From NCBI GenBank assembly GCA_028287745.1, contig JAQBPB010000036.1, forward strand, positions 1-64,000: a stretch of 64,000 nt of DNA, in the 5' to 3' direction. Numbering within the stretch: position 1 is the first letter of the stretch; the number at the start of each line of letters is the position of its first letter. A program made the position numbers and the translations under genes. Below the pieces are notes generated by a model. It had not been told where the DNA came from, did not search any database, and saw only the letters and a list, made by a program, of their open reading frames with translations. The stretch is from Chloroflexota bacterium (GTDB taxonomy: Bacteria > Chloroflexota > Chloroflexia > Chloroheliales > Chloroheliaceae). This document shows positions 16,694 through 26,299 of this stretch, one piece after another.

Positions 16694-18982
16694 TTGCCTC
16701 CCCACCACACCGACCAATTAAATAATCCCAGACCAACCGGTACCGGCGGCCAGGCCGGGCAGAGCCAGGCACCGGACTTCTCGGTGATTATTGTCAGTTA
16801 CAACGTGGCCGCCCTGCTGGAAGAATGCCTGAAAAGCATCCTGGACCGGCCCCAGGACGGGTTCCGCGTTGAAATAATCGTGGTAGACAACGCTTCCCAC
16901 GACGGCAGTCCCGCCCTGGTCCGAGAGATGTTCCCCCAGGTCCGGTTGATTGAAAACAAAGACAATTACGGCTTCCCGCGCGGCTGCAACCAGGGCTTGC
17001 GCCAGGCCAAAGGCCGCTATCTTTTCTTCCTGAACCCGGATGCCCGGCTCGAACCGGGCGTATTGAAAACGCTTAACGATTTCATGGAAGCAAACCCGGC
17101 TTGTGGCATCGCCGGGCCAAAAATTCTTTATCCTGACGGCACCGTGCAGCCCAACCGCCGCCGCTTTCCCGGCCCCGGCCTGGCCTTTGTAGAAAGCACC
17201 ATCTTACAGCGCTACCGGCCCTTTAGAACTATGCGGGCGCTCCAGAAGTTTAACTTTGAGGATGTCACACCCACCAGAGCGCAGCCGGTAGACTGGCTGG
17301 TGGGTGCGGCCTTTGTGGTCCGGCGCGAAGTTACCGACCGGATTGGCGGGCTGGACGAGCAGTTCTTTATGTATTCCGAGGAGATGGACTTTTGCAAGCG
17401 GGCCAAAGCGGCCGGGTGGCAGGTCTGGTATACGCCGGACGCGACCGTCATTCACCAGGAAGGCCAGAGCAGCAAGCAGGACGTCCCTTTCCGCCACATT
17501 AACTTCCAGACCAGCAAAATAGCCTATTTCCGCAAACACTACGGCCGCCTGTACGGCGGGCTGCTGCGCTACTTTCTGCTGGGAACCTATATTTCCCAGT
17601 ATGTTGAAGAATGGGCAAAATTGCGGCTGGGCCATAAAGCCGAATTGCGCCGCGAACGCCTGGCCCTTATCCGCAAGGTCCTGGCTTCCGGCTTGCGGCC
17701 CTACCGCTCGCCTTTTCCCCCGGCCCCCGGCGAACTAAACCTGACTTTGCTCTCGGCCGAATTTCCGCCGCTGCCGGGTGGCGTGGGTGATTACACCGCC
17801 TGCCTGGCTGCCGCGCTGCAAACCGCCGGGGCCGGGCAGGTCAGGGTATTAACCGGGCAAAGCGGCCTAGCTGCTGACGCTGAAGAACTTCCTTTCCCGG
17901 TGGAGCGCCTTCCGGCTAATCGCCAGGGGCGCAATACCTGGGGATGGCCGGCCCTGCCCCGGATTGCCGCCCGGCTGAAAGGCCAGTCCCGGCAAGTCCT
18001 GAACATCCAGTACCAGACCGGGGCCTACCGGATGCACCCGGCCATTAATTTCCTGCCGCTTTACCTGCGGCTGACCCTGGGCAAGACCCGTCCAAGAGTC
18101 GTAACGACTTTTCACGACCTGCTGGTGCCTTACCTCTTTCCAAAGGCCGGTCCGGTCCGCGAATGGGTCAACCGGCTCCTGCTAAAGACCAGCGACCTGG
18201 TAATTGTCACCAACGCCAGCGATTACCGCCAGGCCCTGGACCGGGGTCTTGACCCGGCCCGCTTGCGGTTGGTCCCGATTGGTTCTAATATTGAACCGGG
18301 CCCCGGCTTTGCAAACGACCTGGAAAGGGCGGTCTTCCGGCGCGGACTGGGCCTGAACGCTACCGATTTCGCGGTGGGCTATTTCGGGCTGGCTAACCGG
18401 ACCAAAGGAATGGATACCCTGCTGCGGGCGCTGGCCGAATTGCGGGCAACCGGGGAAGGTCAGGCTTACAAACTTGTCCTGATTGGCGGCGAAGCGGGCC
18501 AGACCGACCCGGACAACCAGGCTTATGCCGCCGAACTGGCCGCCCTGACCGGACAATTGGGACTGGAAGGCGTGGTTATCCGGACCGGCCACCGCCCGGC
18601 CCATGAAACCTCCCGGCTGCTCTACGCCCTGGAAGCGGTCGCCCTGCCCTTTAAGGACGGCGCCAGCTTCCGGCGCGGCAGTCTTTTAGCGCCACTGTCC
18701 CACGGCCTGCCGGTCGTGACAACCTGGCCGCAGCCGGAGCCGGCTAATAGCTGCCTGCCGGAAGATGAACGGCTCCCGCAACTATTGGACGGTCAAAACA
18801 TTCTACTGGTAAAACCCGATGACCCGGCCGAGCTGGCGGCCGCCCTGCTTAGATTGCGCCAGGAGGCAGACAACTTGTCACCGCGCCTGAATGCGGGCGC
18901 CCTGGACCTCGCCAGGCGGTTTAGCTGGCAGTCTATCGGTCAGCGCAGCCTGGCGTTGTACCGGAAATTGTTCGAAAATTAG
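16694..18982 (+). CDS. fused GT2-GT4 bifunctional glycosyltransferase
   Basis: Two complete transferases in one 762-residue chain. Residues about 28-320 are a WbbL-like GT2 (rhamnosyltransferase type): 'SVIIVSYNVAALLEECLKSI', 'IIVVDNASHDGS', 'GFPRGCNQGLRQAKGRYLFF', 'NPDARLEPGVL' (DxD), 'DEQFFMYSEEMDFCKRAKAA'. Residues about 345-760 are a GT-B fold GT4: 'LLSAEFPPLPGGVGDYTACL', 'TFHDLLVPYL', 'VGYFGLANRTKGMDTLLRAL' and late 'LVKPDDPAELAAALLRL'. It starts with TTG 29 bp after the previous gene. The fusion suggests two successive sugar additions by one protein. Donors unknown. Confidence 0.92.
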   Translation: MPPHHTDQLNNPRPTGTGGQAGQSQAPDFSVIIVSYNVAALLEECLKSILDRPQDGFRVEIIVVDNASHDGSPALVREMFPQVRLIENKDNYGFPRGCNQGLRQAKGRYLFFLNPDARLEPGVLKTLNDFMEANPACGIAGPKILYPDGTVQPNRRRFPGPGLAFVESTILQRYRPFRTMRALQKFNFEDVTPTRAQPVDWLVGAAFVVRREVTDRIGGLDEQFFMYSEEMDFCKRAKAAGWQVWYTPDATVIHQEGQSSKQDVPFRHINFQTSKIAYFRKHYGRLYGGLLRYFLLGTYISQYVEEWAKLRLGHKAELRRERLALIRKVLASGLRPYRSPFPPAPGELNLTLLSAEFPPLPGGVGDYTACLAAALQTAGAGQVRVLTGQSGLAADAEELPFPVERLPANRQGRNTWGWPALPRIAARLKGQSRQVLNIQYQTGAYRMHPAINFLPLYLRLTLGKTRPRVVTTFHDLLVPYLFPKAGPVREWVNRLLLKTSDLVIVTNASDYRQALDRGLDPARLRLVPIGSNIEPGPGFANDLERAVFRRGLGLNATDFAVGYFGLANRTKGMDTLLRALAELRATGEGQAYKLVLIGGEAGQTDPDNQAYAAELAALTGQLGLEGVVIRTGHRPAHETSRLLYALEAVALPFKDGASFRRGSLLAPLSHGLPVVTTWPQPEPANSCLPEDERLPQLLDGQNILLVKPDDPAELAAALLRLRQEADNLSPRLNAGALDLARRFSWQSIGQRSLALYRKLFEN

Positions 18983-19015
18983 TTTTATTAAGTTGTATTA
19001 AATCGAGATACCTGC

Positions 19016-21223
19016 TTGATCCTTTCGACCAGAAAAAATAAGAATACCTCCGACCAGGCAGCGGCCTTCCGCTTAATAGGCAGGCGCCTATCGGTGGCCG
19101 GGTTGGCCGTAGCCGCCCTGACCGTCCTGGCCTTTTTGATGCGCCGGAAAGGGCTGGCAACTCAATCACTCTGGTTCGATGAGGCCGACCTGGTGGCCCG
19201 GGCCCAGCGCGACCTGGGGGTCTTGCTGAGCGAAATGCTCAAACCGGGCGAGAACGGCCCGCTGTATACCCTTTTTATGCACTTCTGGCTACTGCTGGCC
19301 GGGACCGGTGAGGCGGCGGTGCGCACGCCTTCGCTGCTGGCCGGGACCGCCGTAGTGCCTTTGATTTACCTGCTGGCTAAAAAAATCAGCCGGAACAGCC
19401 TGGTCGGGCTGATTGCGGCCGGGCTGGTTACGGTTTCGCCTTACCAGGTCTGGTATTCGCAGGATGCCAAAATGTACCCGCTGGCCCTGCTTTTGACCCT
19501 GGCCTCGGTCTACTTCTTTCTGACCGCCCTGGAAAACAACCGGAAAGGCTGGTGGGCCGCCTATGTCGTCCTGACCACGCTGAGCTTTTACGTCCACCTG
19601 ATGAGCGTCCTGATAGTGGCCGTTGAAGTCAGCTATTTCCTGGTAACCGCCTGGTGGCTGCAAAGAAGGCGCGCCGCCGCTTCCGGTGAAGATAAGCCCA
19701 TTCAGGTCCGGCCGGCTCTTATACAACGGATTAAGGCGGCTTTCCGCCGCCGGGCCGTTATCGCCCTCAGCCTGCTAACCCTGCCTTACCTGCCGATTGC
19801 CCTCTGGCAGGCCCCGACCCTGATGAGTGGCGAAATCGGCAAGACCTGGTTCCAACCGGTCGGGCTGCCGGATATGCTGGGCACCCTGGGGCGGCGCTTT
19901 GGTGTTAACCGCATTCCGGACGGTTTCTGGGAAGCCGTCGGGGCGCTGGTGTATGCCGGGTTGGTCCTGCTTGGCTTAATCGTGGCCTGGCGGGCTTACC
20001 GGGCCAACCGCCCAAAGGCTGCAACCGCCGCGCAACCCGAACCCGCTCAAACTGTACCGGCTCAATCCGGCACAGACGCCGCCTGGTTACTGACGCTGTA
20101 CCTGGTGCTGCCTATCCTGGCCTTTTACATCCTGACCATGCGGATTCCATTTTTCGCCGAACGCTATTTGCTGATTGCCTCCCCGGCCTATTACATCCTG
20201 GCGGCCTGGGGTCTGGCCTGGCTGGCCCTTAGAATCTGGCCCGCCGCCCTGGTCGCCGGGGCTGCCGCCCTGGTCTTTGCCGGGGTAGCCCTGTTCAGCT
20301 TTAACTATTCCGAAGCGCCTCAGAAAGAAGACTGGCGAGAATCCTTGCGCTGGCTCCAGACCCAATTGCGGGCTGGTGACGAAATTATTGTAATGCCCGG
20401 TTATCTCAAAACCGCCGTGGACTATTACCTTAAAGTGCCGCCCGGCGTTTCGGTCTTTACCATTCCCCAGCACCTGATAGACGGCAGCAATGACCCGGAC
20501 CTGGACGCCTATCTTTCAGCCGAAAAAGGCATCATTCGCGGCCACGAACGGGCCTGGATGGTCGTCTCGCCGGAGCATTACAAACAGGACGACCCCAAGG
20601 AATACGTCCGCAAGACCTGGTTCGACAACAATACCTGGATGTTCCACGACCCGAAAGTCTTTGTAGGCGTCACCATCTACGGCTACACCTTCAAGCAAAT
20701 ACCAGGCACCAACGCCGATTACTACCCGCGCCTGCGCGACCACCGGACGGCGATTAATTTTGGCACGTCTTTGCGGTTGGAAGGTTTTGACGTAATACCG
20801 ACCGCCAGTACCGACAGTACCGAGCAAATCCTACCGGCGGGCCAGGTTAGCTATGACTCGCAACTCCACCTGACCTTTTACTGGCGCAAAATTGCCGCCG
20901 ACAACCGGGATTACGAGTTCAAGGTGCGCCTGTTGGACAAAGACGGCCGTGATACCGGCACCAATTACCCGGCCCAGCCGTTGAGCGGGTACTTTCCGAC
21001 CAGCAAATGGAAAGTCCGCGAAGCCGTCCGGGACTACCGCGACCTGTATATCCACCTGCCGCCCGGCCAATACCAGCTTGAGGTTACAGCCTATCCCAAA
21101 GACCAGCCCCAGGCCCTGCTGCCGGTATCCGGCACGTATAACGGCCAAACGCTTGAGCTCTCACCGGGAAATACCGCTTTGAAACTGGCTTTCCCGATTA
21201 CCGTTGTTGCAGCGCCCGGCTAA
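19016..21223 (+). CDS. GT39-like membrane glycosyltransferase
   Basis: A 735-residue protein. The first 430 residues hold about eleven helices. The first outer loop carries 'SLWFDEADLVARAQRDL', with the Asp-Glu pair of PMT/ArnT-type GT-C enzymes, and a later loop reads 'SPYQVWYSQDAKMYPLALLL', also typical of this superfamily. Residues about 550-735 are a soluble domain ('GTSLRLEGFDVIPTA', 'LHLTFYWRKIAADNRDYEFK') with a beta-rich look. Such enzymes move a sugar from polyprenyl phosphate to proteins or lipids outside the membrane. It is the last gene of the three-gene run. The start is TTG; a weak site, so the exact N-terminus is uncertain. Confidence 0.78.
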   Translation: MILSTRKNKNTSDQAAAFRLIGRRLSVAGLAVAALTVLAFLMRRKGLATQSLWFDEADLVARAQRDLGVLLSEMLKPGENGPLYTLFMHFWLLLAGTGEAAVRTPSLLAGTAVVPLIYLLAKKISRNSLVGLIAAGLVTVSPYQVWYSQDAKMYPLALLLTLASVYFFLTALENNRKGWWAAYVVLTTLSFYVHLMSVLIVAVEVSYFLVTAWWLQRRRAAASGEDKPIQVRPALIQRIKAAFRRRAVIALSLLTLPYLPIALWQAPTLMSGEIGKTWFQPVGLPDMLGTLGRRFGVNRIPDGFWEAVGALVYAGLVLLGLIVAWRAYRANRPKAATAAQPEPAQTVPAQSGTDAAWLLTLYLVLPILAFYILTMRIPFFAERYLLIASPAYYILAAWGLAWLALRIWPAALVAGAAALVFAGVALFSFNYSEAPQKEDWRESLRWLQTQLRAGDEIIVMPGYLKTAVDYYLKVPPGVSVFTIPQHLIDGSNDPDLDAYLSAEKGIIRGHERAWMVVSPEHYKQDDPKEYVRKTWFDNNTWMFHDPKVFVGVTIYGYTFKQIPGTNADYYPRLRDHRTAINFGTSLRLEGFDVIPTASTDSTEQILPAGQVSYDSQLHLTFYWRKIAADNRDYEFKVRLLDKDGRDTGTNYPAQPLSGYFPTSKWKVREAVRDYRDLYIHLPPGQYQLEVTAYPKDQPQALLPVSGTYNGQTLELSPGNTALKLAFPITVVAAPG

Positions 21224-21367
21224 CCGGCAGGTGGCAGAGGTAACCCGGCTGAGCCTACCGGCTAATAAATACTACGAAATAGGATGGCAGATAGCCAAAA
21301 AGTACCGGGCCAATCTATAGGGCTTATTTTTTCTTCCTGATATTATGGGTTATAGCTATATTCCGGG

Positions 21368-21396
21368 TTGACATAGTCTAGCTTAAAAGATACATT
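21368..21396 (+). promoter_or_regulatory. possible promoter of the histidine kinase gene
   Basis: TTGACA (21368-21373), 17-bp spacer, TACATT (21391-21396). The -10 is imperfect. A TATAAT at 21401-21406 has no -35 at the right distance. Confidence 0.4.
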
Positions 21397-21491
21397 GTAT
21401 TATAATTAAACATACGGTACCCGAAATTTTCTCGCCAGGCCAAACCTGGTTTGTTGCAGCATTTACCTTATTGAAGTGAAGCAGAAATTTA

Positions 21492-23306
21492 GTGGACATC
21501 GCAACCCGCTCGCGCAACCTGTTAAAGGGCCATTCCGAAGCCCAACTTGTAACTACAAACCGACGCCTGGGACTCTGCCGGGGCGCTTTTGTAGTAGCCC
21601 TTTTACTTTTATCTTTTTTACAACACTTTCTTGTCGGGGCCGGTAAATCCAACAATATTGACCTGTACCTGCTTACCGGTTACCTGGTCTACAGTCTGGG
21701 TATGTTCGTGGTGGCTAATACATTGGCCCGCCAGGCCGCCGATTACCCCCGGATTGGCCTCTACCTGGACGTAGTTTTTATAGTAATAATCAGCTGGTTC
21801 ATCGGGCTGCCGGTCTTTGCAATAGCCTATCTCCCGGCCCTGCTGCTGACCGCATTTACCGGCCTGACCGAAAGCGCCCTGGCGGTAACCCTGATAGGTT
21901 TTGCCAATATCCTCTTTTTCTATATCAACCCGGAAGGATATAGCTACAGCCTGGCCTCGATTGAAGGGCTGGCTGCGCTGGCGGTCTTTATAGCGGCGTT
22001 ACTTTTCCCACTGATACTTAGCTTTATTATCGGCAGCAAGGGTGCACTCCTGGACATCGGGCCGCAAATGGTTGCCAAAGCGGTAGCCAGTACCAGTGAA
22101 GAAAACCTGGTGGAGTTGCAAAACCGGGTCCAGGCAATCTACCGGGTGTCCAGCACGCTGACCGCTACCCTGGACTACCAGAAGGTCATCCGGAATGTCC
22201 TGAACGAAATAGAGTCGGCCTTCGAAATATCAGTCGGGGCGGTAATGTTTTTCGAGGGAACCATTGACTCGTTGAAAATTGCCGATGCCGAAGGCTTAAC
22301 CGAAGCCGAACGCAAGCGCCATTACAGTACCAGCAAGGGCGTCATCCAGGATGCCCTGGCCCAGGCGCAGCCCGTTTTAATCAACGAGGAAGAAGTCCTG
22401 GAAGAATGGCGCAAGCTTTTGCCCTCCCTCGCCAACTGTCGAACCGCCCTGATTATGCCCCTGAGAGGCGGTTATGAGGTTTACGGCTTGCTGCTGATAG
22501 CCTCGAACAAAGCCGATAAGTACCACCAGAATGACCTACAGTTGATGGTGGCGCTGACTTCCCACACTATTGTCGCCATGCAAAATGCCACGCTGTACCG
22601 CAATTTGCTGGCCGAGCGCAACAAGATGCTCACCGCCGAAGAAGAAGTGCGCCATACACTGGCCCGCAATCTGCATGACGGTCCGGCCCAGGCCGTGGCC
22701 TCGTTTGCCATGCAAATCGAATTTATCCGGCGCCTGTTAAAGACCGAACCGGACCGGGCCGTAACCGAACTGGTCCAGTTGGGCAAGACCGCCCAGCAAA
22801 CTTCCAAGGAAATCCGGACCCTGCTTTATGAGTTGCGGCCGCTGGTGCTGGAATCGCAGGGCCTGGAAGCCGCCCTGGAGCAGTACGCCGGGCGGTTCCC
22901 GACCGCTCCTAACGACCCGGCAGTCTACTTCTCTATCCTCGGTGAAGAAGATATACGGCTCAGTCCGAGTGTGGAAACGACCATCTTTACCATCCTGCAA
23001 GAAGCGGTAAACAACGCCCGCAAGCACGCCGAAGCTAAAAATATCTGGCTGCAGGTTGAATACAAAGAGGGTTTTGTGAACGCGGTGGCCCAGGATGACG
23101 GGAAGGGCTTTGATACCTCGGCTATCGAGCAAAATTACGACAAGCGCGGAAGCCTGGGCCTGACCAATATGCGCGAGCGTGCAGCCCTGGTAGGCGGGAA
23201 AGTAGCCATCGAGTCCAAGCCGGGCAAAGGCACTCGCGTAACTATCCGCATTCCCCTGACCGAGTCGAACCTGGCCTCGGATGACCCACTAGAAACGGTG
23301 TCGTAG
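21492..23306 (+). CDS. membrane sensor histidine kinase, NarL/DegS type with GAF
   Basis: Residues about 30-180 form five or six helices, a membrane sensor. Residues about 210-365 are a GAF domain ('VQAIYRVSSTLTATLDYQKV', 'VYGLLLIASNKADKYHQNDL'). A HisKA_3 dimerisation box follows with phospho-acceptor H395 in 'ARNLHDGPAQAVASF', then an HATPase_c domain (N-box 'ILQEAVNNARKHAEA', 'DDGKGFD', 'GSLGLTNMRERA'). Such kinases pair with LuxR-type regulators; none is in the window, so this is an orphan. GTG start without a clear ribosome site. Its 3' end lies inside a 34-bp tandem duplication, so the TAG stop context is duplicated. Confidence 0.93.
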   Translation: MDIATRSRNLLKGHSEAQLVTTNRRLGLCRGAFVVALLLLSFLQHFLVGAGKSNNIDLYLLTGYLVYSLGMFVVANTLARQAADYPRIGLYLDVVFIVIISWFIGLPVFAIAYLPALLLTAFTGLTESALAVTLIGFANILFFYINPEGYSYSLASIEGLAALAVFIAALLFPLILSFIIGSKGALLDIGPQMVAKAVASTSEENLVELQNRVQAIYRVSSTLTATLDYQKVIRNVLNEIESAFEISVGAVMFFEGTIDSLKIADAEGLTEAERKRHYSTSKGVIQDALAQAQPVLINEEEVLEEWRKLLPSLANCRTALIMPLRGGYEVYGLLLIASNKADKYHQNDLQLMVALTSHTIVAMQNATLYRNLLAERNKMLTAEEEVRHTLARNLHDGPAQAVASFAMQIEFIRRLLKTEPDRAVTELVQLGKTAQQTSKEIRTLLYELRPLVLESQGLEAALEQYAGRFPTAPNDPAVYFSILGEEDIRLSPSVETTIFTILQEAVNNARKHAEAKNIWLQVEYKEGFVNAVAQDDGKGFDTSAIEQNYDKRGSLGLTNMRERAALVGGKVAIESKPGKGTRVTIRIPLTESNLASDDPLETVS

Positions 23307-23366
23307 GCAGAGGCACGTAGCACCTTAAACGGTGTCGTAGGCAGAGGCACGTAGCACCTTAAACGG
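23293..23366 (+). repeat. 34-bp tandem duplication at the kinase stop codon
   Basis: Two identical 34-bp units (23293-23326 and 23327-23360) follow each other directly, with a 6-bp start of a third (23361-23366). The first unit contains the last codons and TAG of the histidine kinase gene; the second repeats them outside the gene. Confidence 0.95.
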
Positions 23367-23562
23367 ATAAGGTTGTAGGTAGTACGGGCAACTGGATACG
23401 AAATTCGGGTTAAGGGGACGCCGATTGCGTAAGGTTTCCTTTTAAAATGGCTAGCAGGTTTGGAAAAGGTGGGACTGCCACAAAATAAAGAACGGGTAAT
23501 GGAATTAAAAACTCCATTACCCGTTTTACGTTCAACCTTATCCGTTTAACGTGCCACGCCTA
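23340..23562. repeat. imperfect inverted repeat bracketing a convergent terminator
   Basis: The 16 bases TTAAACGGATAAGGTT (23359-23374) return as their exact reverse complement at 23534-23549. The similarity continues outward, after a small indel, through GGCACGT (23346-23352) to the stop codon of each flanking gene: each TAG is followed by GGC...GGCACGT on its own strand. A terminator hairpin lies between the two arms. Confidence 0.85.
23491..23525. terminator. terminator between histidine kinase and alpha-E genes
   Basis: A 13-bp perfect stem AACGGGTAATGGA (23491-23503) with its complement (23513-23525). The minus-strand tail TCTTTATTTTG is T-rich, the plus-strand tail TTTTACG less so. Confidence 0.8.
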
Positions 23563-24651
23563 TTGTTGCTGCTGCTGCTGTTGCTGCGAACTGTCCGACT
23601 GGCTCCAGACCGCCCGGCTGACCTTGACGTTGCCGCTGCTAAGCGCATTTGAGCGCGAACCCGGCGCGAGCACAACATCTTCGCTGTCCTGGAATGTATG
23701 GTAAGAGAAATAAGTCTGGTAGACCTGGTCGCCGATACGGGCCAGTTTCTTTTGCAAATCCTCCAACCAGGTGTGCAGTCCAAGCTGGTATATATCGTCA
23801 ATCGTCGTGTAATTAAGCTCCGCTTCCAGTTTACCCACCAGCCGGTCGGCATTGGTCGAGAAATCGCGGCGGCGGCTGCCCGAAATGCGCCAGAGCGCTT
23901 CCTGCAGCATTGCCACGCAAAAGTAAATCGTCCGGGGGAACTGGCGGTCCAGCACCAGGTACTGTAAAACCGTTTCAGGCTCTATACGGGACAGGTAGAC
24001 CTTGCGGAAGGCTTCCAGGGCGCTACAGCTCTTCAGGACCGCCATCCACTGGATATTGTCAATCGGGTCTATTTCTTCTTTATTCGGATTGATCAAAAGA
24101 TGGTACTTAACATCAACCAGCCGCGAAGTGTTGTCGGCCCGTTCCAGGTAGCGGCCCGCCTGGACAAAATCCCAGGCTTCGCCCCGGCTGAAAGTGGCAT
24201 CGGTGATACCCTGAAACAGGTGAGAGCCGTTCTTTAGTTCCCGGTAAAAGTTGTAGGGGTCGCGCTGCAAAATGGTCGGGTCAGCCGTATTCAGGAAGTG
24301 ATAGAGCCGGTTGATCTGCTCCCACATTTCGCTGGCGATAGTCTCGATGACGCTCCGGGCGTTTTCACGGGCCAGGGCGATACAGGAAAAAACGGAGTTG
24401 GGGTTCTGGCGGTTAAAGACCAGGAAATCGCTGACCGCCTGGGCCGTAAAGTCGGTATGCAGGGTTAAAAAGCGCTCCCGGTCATCCGTCACCATAATTA
24501 ACGGTTCCCAGTAAGTCCGCGAATCTACTTCAGTAATTTTATCAAGGTCCAAAAGGAGATGGAAATTAACGTCCAGAAAGCGAGCGGTATTTTCGGCCCG
24601 CTCAATGTAACGGCTCATCCAGAACATGGACTCGGCAACCCGGCTTAACAT
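23560..24651 (-). CDS. alpha-E domain protein (COG2307/DUF403)
   Basis: A 363-residue all-helical protein. 'MLSRVAESMFWMSRYIERAENTARFLDV' is the classic start of the alpha-E family, and the motif recurs in 'WDFVQAGRYLERADNTSRLVDV'. The family nearly always follows a circularly permuted ATP-grasp gene, as here (155 bp upstream). From published genome-context work such pairs are thought to make or attach a peptide or peptide-like tag, usually with a transglutaminase-like third gene; the activity has not been proven and no transglutaminase gene is adjacent. The last eight residues are all glutamine, from a CAG/CAA run. No enzymatic motif is obvious in this subunit. Confidence 0.92.
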   Translation of the reverse strand: MLSRVAESMFWMSRYIERAENTARFLDVNFHLLLDLDKITEVDSRTYWEPLIMVTDDRERFLTLHTDFTAQAVSDFLVFNRQNPNSVFSCIALARENARSVIETIASEMWEQINRLYHFLNTADPTILQRDPYNFYRELKNGSHLFQGITDATFSRGEAWDFVQAGRYLERADNTSRLVDVKYHLLINPNKEEIDPIDNIQWMAVLKSCSALEAFRKVYLSRIEPETVLQYLVLDRQFPRTIYFCVAMLQEALWRISGSRRRDFSTNADRLVGKLEAELNYTTIDDIYQLGLHTWLEDLQKKLARIGDQVYQTYFSYHTFQDSEDVVLAPGSRSNALSSGNVKVSRAVWSQSDSSQQQQQQQQ

Positions 24652-24698
24652 TTTATTTTCCTTACTTAAACTTTCGTAGAACGATAGCCGGAGCTACA

Positions 24699-24750
24699 GG
24701 TAACCTGAAGACTTGCCGGGCGCAGGTATTGCGGTTACCAGCAAGTCTTC
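24699..24750 (-). other. overlapping stems in the ATP-grasp/alpha-E spacer
   Basis: GAAGACTTGC (24707-24716) pairs perfectly with 24741-24750, and GGTAACC (24699-24705) with 24733-24739. The two helices cross, so they are either alternatives or a pseudoknot. No T-run follows. Confidence 0.45.
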
Positions 24751-24806
24751 CAACCATTAGCGATTTGCGTTACCCGGTTCCAGCTAAAGTTGAACGGGTT
24801 TTAGTC

Positions 24807-26273
24807 TTAATCGAAAAGCACCCAGGTGTCTTTGCTGCCGCCACCCTGGGAGGAATTCACCACCAACGAGCCGGGAGTCAGGGCTACTCTGGTAAGACCA
24901 CCCGGAACAATCTTAACTGTCTCACCATAGAGAACATAAGGCCGCAAGTCGATATGGCAACCGGTAAAACTGGTATCGTTTGCAAAAGCCGGGTGGCGCG
25001 ACAGGGCGATGGTCGGTTGAGCGACATAGTTGCGCGGGTCAGCTTTTAACAGGACTGCGAACTGGTCCCGCTGGGCCTGGGTCGCGTGAGGCCCGACCAG
25101 CATGCCATAACCGCCCGACTCGTTGGCGGCTTTAACCACCAGTTTATCCAGGTTTTCAAGGATATAAACCAGGTCTTGCGGGTCGCTTGCCAGGTAAGTC
25201 GGTACATTCGGCAAAATCGGGTCTTCACCCAGGTAGTACTTGATAATTTGAGGGACGAAGCTGTAGATGACTTTGTCATCGGCTACGCCGGTACCGATTG
25301 CGTTAGCCAGGGCAACATTGCCGGAGCGGTAAGCATTAATCAGACCGGGGGTGCCAAGCTTCGAGTCGGAGCGGAAAACCAGCGGGTCCAGGAAGTCGTC
25401 ATCCACCCGGCGGTAGATCACGTCTATCCGTTTCAGGCCGCGAGTGGTCCTGGTGTAAACCTTATTGTCGTTGACAATCAGATCGCGCCCTTCGACCAGT
25501 TCGATGCCCATCTGGCGGGCCAGGAAGGAATGTTCAAAATAGGCTGAATTATAAATGCCGGGAGTCAGCAGGGCGATAGAAGGATTATCCGGGTTGCTGG
25601 GAGCGATTTGCTGCAAAATACTGACCAGTTCCTGGGGATAATTTTCAATCGGGCGAACCCGGTAATTGCTGAAAAGGGTCGGAAAGGCCCGCTTCATGGC
25701 CTGGCGGTTTTCCAGCATATAGGACACCCCGCTGGGGCAGCGCAGGTTGTCTTCCAGCACCAAATAATTGCCGTGACCGTCGCGGATAATATCGGAGCCG
25801 GTGATATGGATATAGACCCCAAGCGGCGGGTTTACGCCCATAAACTCGCGCCGGAAGTGCTTGCTGCCCAGCACCAGTTCGGCCGGGACAACTTTATCGC
25901 GCAGAATTTTTTGTTCGTGGTAGAGGTCGAACAGGAAGAGGTTTAAGGCCGTGATACGCTGGGTCAGACCGCGCTCAATAATATCCCATTCCGAAGCCGG
26001 TACAATTCGCGGGACAATATCAAACGGGAAAATTCGCTCAACGCCTTCATCGGCACCGTATACGGTAAAAGTAATCCCCTGGTTAAGAAAAAATACGTTG
26101 ACAATCTGTTTGCGCGCCTCGATTTCCGCCGGGCTTAACTCGTTAAACCGGTGTAAGAGGGTATTATAGTGTTCCCATACCGTTTGATCCGTGGCGAACA
26201 TTTCGTCATAAAAACGGCTGGTCTGGGGATTATATATATCAAACAGGTGTGGCCGAGAATTTTCGACTAGCAT
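24807..26273 (-). CDS. circularly permuted ATP-grasp type 2 protein (COG2308)
   Basis: A 488-residue protein of full family length. Recognised by '[20 protein letters not shown]', '[19 protein letters not shown]', '[20 protein letters not shown]' (here [16 protein letters not shown]), '[17 protein letters not shown]' and '[12 protein letters not shown]'. ATP-grasp enzymes ligate a carboxylate to an amine through an acyl phosphate, so this is a putative peptide ligase with unknown substrate, acting in the cytoplasm with the alpha-E partner downstream. The ATG has GAGGGGG four bases upstream. It begins only 26 bp after the stop of the Ser/Thr kinase gene on the same strand, so co-transcription with the kinase is likely. 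Confidence 0.93.
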   Translation of the reverse strand: MLVENSRPHLFDIYNPQTSRFYDEMFATDQTVWEHYNTLLHRFNELSPAEIEARKQIVNVFFLNQGITFTVYGADEGVERIFPFDIVPRIVPASEWDIIERGLTQRITALNLFLFDLYHEQKILRDKVVPAELVLGSKHFRREFMGVNPPLGVYIHITGSDIIRDGHGNYLVLEDNLRCPSGVSYMLENRQAMKRAFPTLFSNYRVRPIENYPQELVSILQQIAPSNPDNPSIALLTPGIYNSAYFEHSFLARQMGIELVEGRDLIVNDNKVYTRTTRGLKRIDVIYRRVDDDFLDPLVFRSDSKLGTPGLINAYRSGNVALANAIGTGVADDKVIYSFVPQIIKYYLGEDPILPNVPTYLASDPQDLVYILENLDKLVVKAANESGGYGMLVGPHATQAQRDQFAVLLKADPRNYVAQPTIALSRHPAFANDTSFTGCHIDLRPYVLYGETVKIVPGGLTRVALTPGSLVVNSSQGGGSKDTWVLFD

Positions 26274-26299
26274 GAATCCCCCTCTTCATTCCTAACTAA

